From NCBI GenBank assembly GCA_011319805.1, contig SJRY01000268.1, positions 124,001 through 188,000 of the forward strand: a stretch of 64,000 bases of DNA, in the 5' to 3' direction. A program made the position numbers and the translations under genes. The number at the start of each line of letters is the position of its first letter. The first letter of the stretch is position 1. Source of the DNA: Macrocybe gigantea (lineage: Eukaryota > Basidiomycota > Agaricomycetes > Agaricales > Callistosporiaceae). The notes under the pieces were generated by a model. That model ran no database searches, was not told the DNA's origin, and saw only the letters and a list, made by a program, of their open reading frames with translations. Of the stretch, positions 59,403 to 64,000 are shown in pieces.

Positions 59403-60544
59403 TTAAAGAGCGCCATCCTTGCCGTCCGCAACGGCTTGAGCCATCTGCTCTCCGATCGCCACGTTATTCAGAGTACTCCTATGGGGTGTCTAGAATATTG
59501 AAGATAACAATTAGAACAATGACTTACGTTTTCATCTAATTCGTTGCCATCTTCATCCAAAGGCGCCCAAGGCGGCAAGACGGGCAAGAAGAAGCTTTCG
59601 GCAGCGTCCAACGCGGGCGAGTCGCGATGCGTAACCGGCTCGTGGTACCATTGTCTCCACAATTTCTTGAGGCGACTCAATTCAAATATTGGCGTGTACG
59701 TGCACCCTTTCTTTGAGCCGACCTTCCATGTGCCAGTGGTACTGCAGTGAAACCACGAAACGTCCGCGCCAGCTCTGGCATTGAGCGGGACGCCAGGAAT
59801 GGGGGGTGCAGAGGCAGACAGACCGATGGCAGCAGATGAGTTGCGCCCCTTGCTAACAATCAGCCCATATGCCGGACAGGTTACGACGGTTGTGACAAGC
59901 GCCTTTCCATGAAGTTTATCCTCGACGAGTTCCAGGATTGATTTCAGGTTGCCGTCGAATGGGAATTTTGAGATTTTAGGTTCGATCATCACGAGCGCCG
60001 CTCCGTATTCACGTCCAAACGAGAATCCCCATCTGAGAGTGAGATTGAGGAATCCTGGTGGAATAGACCTAGAATAGTTCAAGTCAAACAGCCGAAGCAG
60101 CATGTTTTTCTGTTGCACGTACAAACCCAGGTCATTCCCAATGCTACGTTCCTTTACGCCAACGGTTGTTATCACTTTGTAGTCGTCTGGGGATGAACGG
60201 CCGGGGCGCCAACGCTTGCTATGGCCTCTTTATGTTTCCTGGCGAAGTTGCCGTCGAAGATGTTGCCTTGAGCGTGGAACGCCCCAGTGTCCCTATCGAC
60301 GTAGCCATAGTCACCCAGTCTGACGGGAACCGACGGCTCCCAATTTCCGTATTTTCCTAATCAATGCGTGAGGCAAGTATGCAATGAAGAAGGGCGAAAT
60401 CGGACCTTCGCTAGAATGGATGAGATCGACATATTTCCGGGGAAATAAGGTCTGAAGAAAATAATCGGCTGCGATTCGAAAAGCCAATGAACACGACGAT
60501 ACATACATCGCTGAACATCGAGTATGAGGCAACGGGTCATCCAT
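59403..60544 (-). CDS. Candidate gasdermin-like protein next to CHAT protease (351 aa, one-base deletion)
   Basis: Agaricomycete-type protein without a name I am sure of. Exons 60544-60406, 60356-59528 and 59489-59403 sum to 1055 nt; one additional base at the GGGG run 60189-60192 makes exactly 352 codons and joins VGAPAVHP to DDYKVITTVGVKER. Segments: FPRKYVDLIHSSEGKYGNWE, VRLGDYGYVDRDTGAFHAQG, LRWGFSFGREYGAALVMIEP, NLKSILELVEDKLHGKALVT, TVVTCPAYGLIVSKG, PPWAPLDEDGNELDEN and a C-terminal helix IGEQMAQAVADGKDGAL after a 38-nt intron. The order of strands, a helix, then an Ala-Leu-Val-Thr-Thr-Val strand resembles the gasdermin pore-forming domain followed by a short tail; this is inference by topology. 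The adjacent CHAT protease strengthens it. It could equally be another beta-rich, CHAT-linked family. Confidence 0.55.
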
Positions 60545-60831
60545 TGACCTAGGATTCCGAATTTATAATGATTTCAGCGGTCACCTAGTCTGTGCACGAA
60601 CCAGTTCTGGTCGCACAGCCTTCCTCGGTGAGAATTCCTGGCCTCGTGAAAGTAGCGTGAACATCGGTGTTCGAATTTTGTCACTGGTTGTTAGTGTCCG
60701 ATTATCTGCCTGTTTTTTTATTCTTCTCTTGGAGACAAGTTGCATGCTGTTGCCAGACCGATGTAGATCATTCCACAGTTTTGCTAAGTATGTGTAGAAA
60801 AACTACAAACTACAAACTGCTTCAGGCACCA
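60545..60831. other. Short spacer between CHAT protease and gasdermin-like gene
   Basis: About 290 bp: the 3' flank of the CHAT gene and promoter of the downstream gene, same strand. No gene was recognised. Confidence 0.5.
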
Positions 60832-63800
60832 TAGTGCACGAATGGAACCCAGCGGGCTAAAGGCACTCGCAGTGCCCGTAACTTCTTGATTGCCCGGTGA
60901 AGCGCCAGTGCACTGCGACTTGGATCTAAAGTACCATCACACAACATTTCCCTGTAAAAAGCTTCAGCAACAACGGGTCCGTCCTCATCTGCCATTGGCC
61001 TAATGTTACGGAAGACGAATCACACTCCTTGCCATGTTAAACAAGAATGCTGACTTACCACATCGTCGCTACCGTGCTGCGAAAGCCGGCTGACAACAAC
61101 GCGGCCGCGATATGAATAGCTTCGTCCGGTTGATCTCTGTGGCCCATCGCAGATTTGCAAGCGCTAAGAAATGCGAGCGAAGCCGGCGTAGCTCTACGAA
61201 TCGACTGCATGCGGGAGATTGTAAGATTACCATCCTGTAATAGCAGGGCACTGTCTAATGGCGACTTCATGTCCTGGGTTCCGTGGCATGCGAAGTGTAT
61301 CAAAGACACTTCCTGAATCCGGTCGAGCGTGCTTTCAACACCTGTCATCTGCATATCTTCGATGACGGTCTGCGCCGGCTCTCCATCTGCCATGCGTCCG
61401 TCCATGCGGACTATGAATTCCGATGGGACCACTTTATATATCTGAAGAGCTTCTTCTTGCGCTTTTGGAAGCGGAGCCTGGCCTTCAACTTCAGGTTGGC
61501 ATACGACGGACAATTTGGGTCGTCCGATGGCGGCAGCACTGCTCTCGTGAGCTGCAATTAGAGCAGCCAGGTTCGGCGTGTAGGATGAGACAACATATTG
61601 CATCGTGGACTGTCTCCCGTTCGTCGCAGCGTGCAGAGGTAAGAATGCAAAAGGACCAGTCGGGCACCACCAAAGTCTCTGCACATCTGATTTCTGTTCA
61701 ATGCGTTTGGTTAACAGTGAACCTCGAAACACAAAAACCAGAGCGAAAGAACCTTGAGATCTAACTCATCGAAAATCGGCTGGACAATCTTTCCCAGATC
61801 TCAAGTAAAATCCTACGCATCTCGAAATTATAACTCTCCAGACCCTCCCGTATGCTGGTTGGCACTTCTCCGAGTTGGTCTGAAGCCGAACTTCGATCCC
61901 TCGTTACACCAAGGCCTACCAATGCGACGGATAATCTATCGCCAAGTCTCTTCACATAATCATAATTGATCTCCTCGAGAGGTATGTGAATCGGAGCACG
62001 GCTGTCCGGAAGTATAATCAAGGCCGAACATTGGAATGTACTGCCAACTAGAATGACGACGGGGCCATCTCTAGCGGCATCGACTAGCTCCTCGTATGGC
62101 TTCGGTCGCAGGAAATGTTCGAAACCCTGGATTTTACGGATTTCATCTATCGTCGACATCCAATCAGTCTGTAGTTGACGACGGCGCAGTATTTCCGATG
62201 AGGTCATGTCAGAAACGGGTATCTCTGTCGCTGCAATGGAGAGAAGCACCTGAGAAATGGAGGTCAACCTCTCTGAAAAATCATCAGGCAGTCCGCGGAA
62301 GTTGGATCGAACATGGAGAGCGTGGGTCCAGAAAACAGCCCTTCCTTGCTCCAACAATTCCACTGCACGTGCAAGGCTCCCACCGTGAAGCAAGAACCAC
62401 GCTGCTGCGTCACAAGCCAGCGTCTGCGCTTTCTGCAGCGCTTCTAGGCGAGCGGCAGCATCAAGTCCGGTCCAAGACAGCTCAGGTAGAAGCTGGATCG
62501 CAATCTCATATGCATTGGCGGCGTCGGACCAGGGTTGTCGTGTTTCAGGGCGTGTAGCATGCTTTGCCCATTCCATGGCTGCTTGGAAGCGCGAATTGGT
62601 ATCACTGCGTTCCATCCGGGCACCCTGGGCAAGGTCTGCGAGTGCTCTGTCGAAATCTTCCTGAGTTACGGCTTTCGAGAGCTGATAAGTGCCCAATTTG
62701 AGGTACCGGTCTGCCAGGTATATGTCCGGGATATCTACCGATGACTGTCGCAAACACCAGATTGCTCTATCCAAGTCCTGCGGATCTTTGAAATGTTCAT
62801 ATCGTTCATGCAATCCAACTGCACGATTGAAGTAGTTGATGCGGTGAGATTTCTGTAAGCTGTCGTCGCTGGACACGAGGGTGACTATATTGTCATACAG
62901 ATCAATCGCGTAGTCAAGATCAATTTTGTCGTTGGTCGCAGAGAACCGACGTTGGTAGAAGAAGGCAAGACGTTCCTGGATCAGTAAACTCTGCCTGCTG
63001 TCAGGTGGGACCAAGGACATGGCTTCTTTCTCCACTTCGATTGCTCTATCCACATCCGCTAAGTTCTTGGTATGAGTGAATCTCGAGTGGTAAGATGCCG
63101 ATTGAAATGTAAGGGCTTCAAAATGACGCTCATGTCCCGTGGATAAAGGTGGCTGTTAGACTGTGAAGATCAATGGCCCTGTCCAAATCTCGCAAACGCC
63201 TTAAGTTCTCGAACCGCATGGTCAGAAGAAATGCCAGATTCATTGCAATGGACCCGTCAGAAGGATCAATGTTGATGGCCCTTTCTGCCATATCGATGGC
63301 TTTGTCCAAATCAAGAGGCTGGCGCGAATTGCGGTGTCTTTTGGAAAGAGCGTCTGCGAGCTGCGAAAGATGATGTGCCTCATAGCGGGAGTTCGATGGG
63401 CAATTTTCAACAGCCTCTCTCGGAGGTTGATGGCCCAGTCAATTGCGCCAATGGTTTCTAACATATCTGCCAGGGCATCCAACGACTCCAATCTCTCAAG
63501 ACTGCCCTTTGGCTGCAGCGCCAATGCCTTTTCAAACAGTTCAATACATCTTGTCAAATCAGATCGACTATTCGAAAGGCGGTATCGTTCGTGTAGGAGT
63601 TTCGAAAGGGAGCGCAAAATTCCAGACAGTCTATGATGACCTTGAGGACACGTTTTAACGGCTTCTTCGTATGCTTCAATGGCATCGTCGAGATCAGTCT
63701 GCCGCTGAGATAGCGTGAATTTCAAGCCAAGGAGGGCTCCGCGTGCCATATAATGGGCAGCATAGGCGTCTTCTGGTGACGGCGCCCGATCGTTGGCGGA

Positions 63801-64000
63801 GGTGTACTTGGATCGATCCAGATTCAACAGGTTGAATTCCACTTTGGATCGGCCATTGACGAGGTCACTCGTCCCAAAATCAGCATTGTGGGCATCAGGA
63901 CAGCCGTCCCTTAGGTATCGAGAGTACGATTGAAGGACCTTTTCGATGCCATCTGTTTCCTGTGTCTTGGAATAACGCGCAGATAGTATTGAAGCCATTC
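60832..64000 (-). CDS. TPR-CHAT caspase-like protease (5' end cut by window edge; three one-base deletions)
   Basis: Cysteine peptidase of the CHAT (clan CD, caspase-HetF-associated) family with an N-terminal tetratricopeptide array, a type greatly expanded in mushrooms. TPR-like repeats include DLDDAIEAYEEAVKTCP, DLTRCIELFEKALALQP, DLDKAIDMAERAINIDP and DLDRAIWCLRQSSVDIP. The CHAT domain has RLWWCPTGPFAFLPLHAA, SSYTPNLAALIAAHES, VSLIHFACHGTQDMKSPLDS (catalytic His) and LAFLSACKSAMGHRDQPDEA (catalytic Cys), then ALLSAGFRSTVATMW and MADEDGPVVAEAFYREML, ending RWVPFVHYGA. Both catalytic residues are present. Short runs near 61789-61791 (TTT), 63148-63149 (GG) and 63412-63425 are each one base short relative to the family frame. 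It lies on the same strand as, and upstream of, the candidate gasdermin-like gene. Confidence 0.9.

Noticed and set aside
60832..64000. TPR-CHAT protein as part of a CRISPR (Csx29-like) system
   Set aside because: The domain pair is the same as Csx29, but the gene is intron-bearing and eukaryotic and no CRISPR repeats or cas genes are present.

Overview
The window is nuclear DNA of a filamentous basidiomycete, most probably a mushroom-forming Agaricomycete. The evidence is the very dense short introns (mostly 48-65 nt), the protein families present (a DUF6534 seven-helix-type membrane protein, tandem basidiomycete P450s, a TPR-CHAT protease, a Zn2Cys6 regulator) and the basidiomycete-like sequences of housekeeping proteins. 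No rRNA, tRNA, CRISPR array or intact transposon was recognised.

Layout. 1-5.7 kb: a glutathione S-transferase (cut by the left edge), a 709-residue coiled-coil protein and the histone acetyltransferase RTT109. 6.1-14 kb: a DUF6534 membrane protein split into 22 exons, cullin-1, COQ5 and the rRNA-processing factor FCF2. 14.4-17.5 kb: a small cluster of related cysteine-rich secreted proteins, one decayed. 17.9-26.9 kb: UTP3/SAS10, a small DUF2462 protein, NDUFA9, TOM22 and a Zn2Cys6 transcription factor. 28-30 kb: a CENPB-type DNA-binding protein, then 3.4 kb without a recognisable gene. 33.5-47.3 kb: alternative oxidase, SPO71, MRPS12, NSE2/MMS21, RPN13, a SCOC/Slo1-like coiled coil, ARL8 and PET127. 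47.5-52.4 kb: two tandem P450s. 53.5-59.3 kb: a universal-stress-domain protein and an M3 oligopeptidase. 59.4-64 kb: a protein I propose as gasdermin-like beside a TPR-CHAT protease (cut by the right edge).

Themes. Seven genes act in or are targeted to mitochondria (COQ5, NDUFA9, TOM22, AOX, MRPS12, PET127, probably the M3 peptidase). Many genes are paired head to head over 97-190 bp, and several of these shared promoters carry CACGTG boxes, including a perfect 21-bp palindrome between ARL8 and PET127.

Two general points for the reader. First, at least 18 otherwise intact genes or domains are broken by a single missing base, nearly always in a homopolymer run, so this assembly appears to carry systematic one-base deletions; the affected genes are annotated here as real genes, not pseudogenes. 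Second, several genes use micro-exons (6-21 nt) and GC-AG introns that simple ORF scanning misses. Coordinates for multi-exon genes run from start codon to stop codon and include introns.
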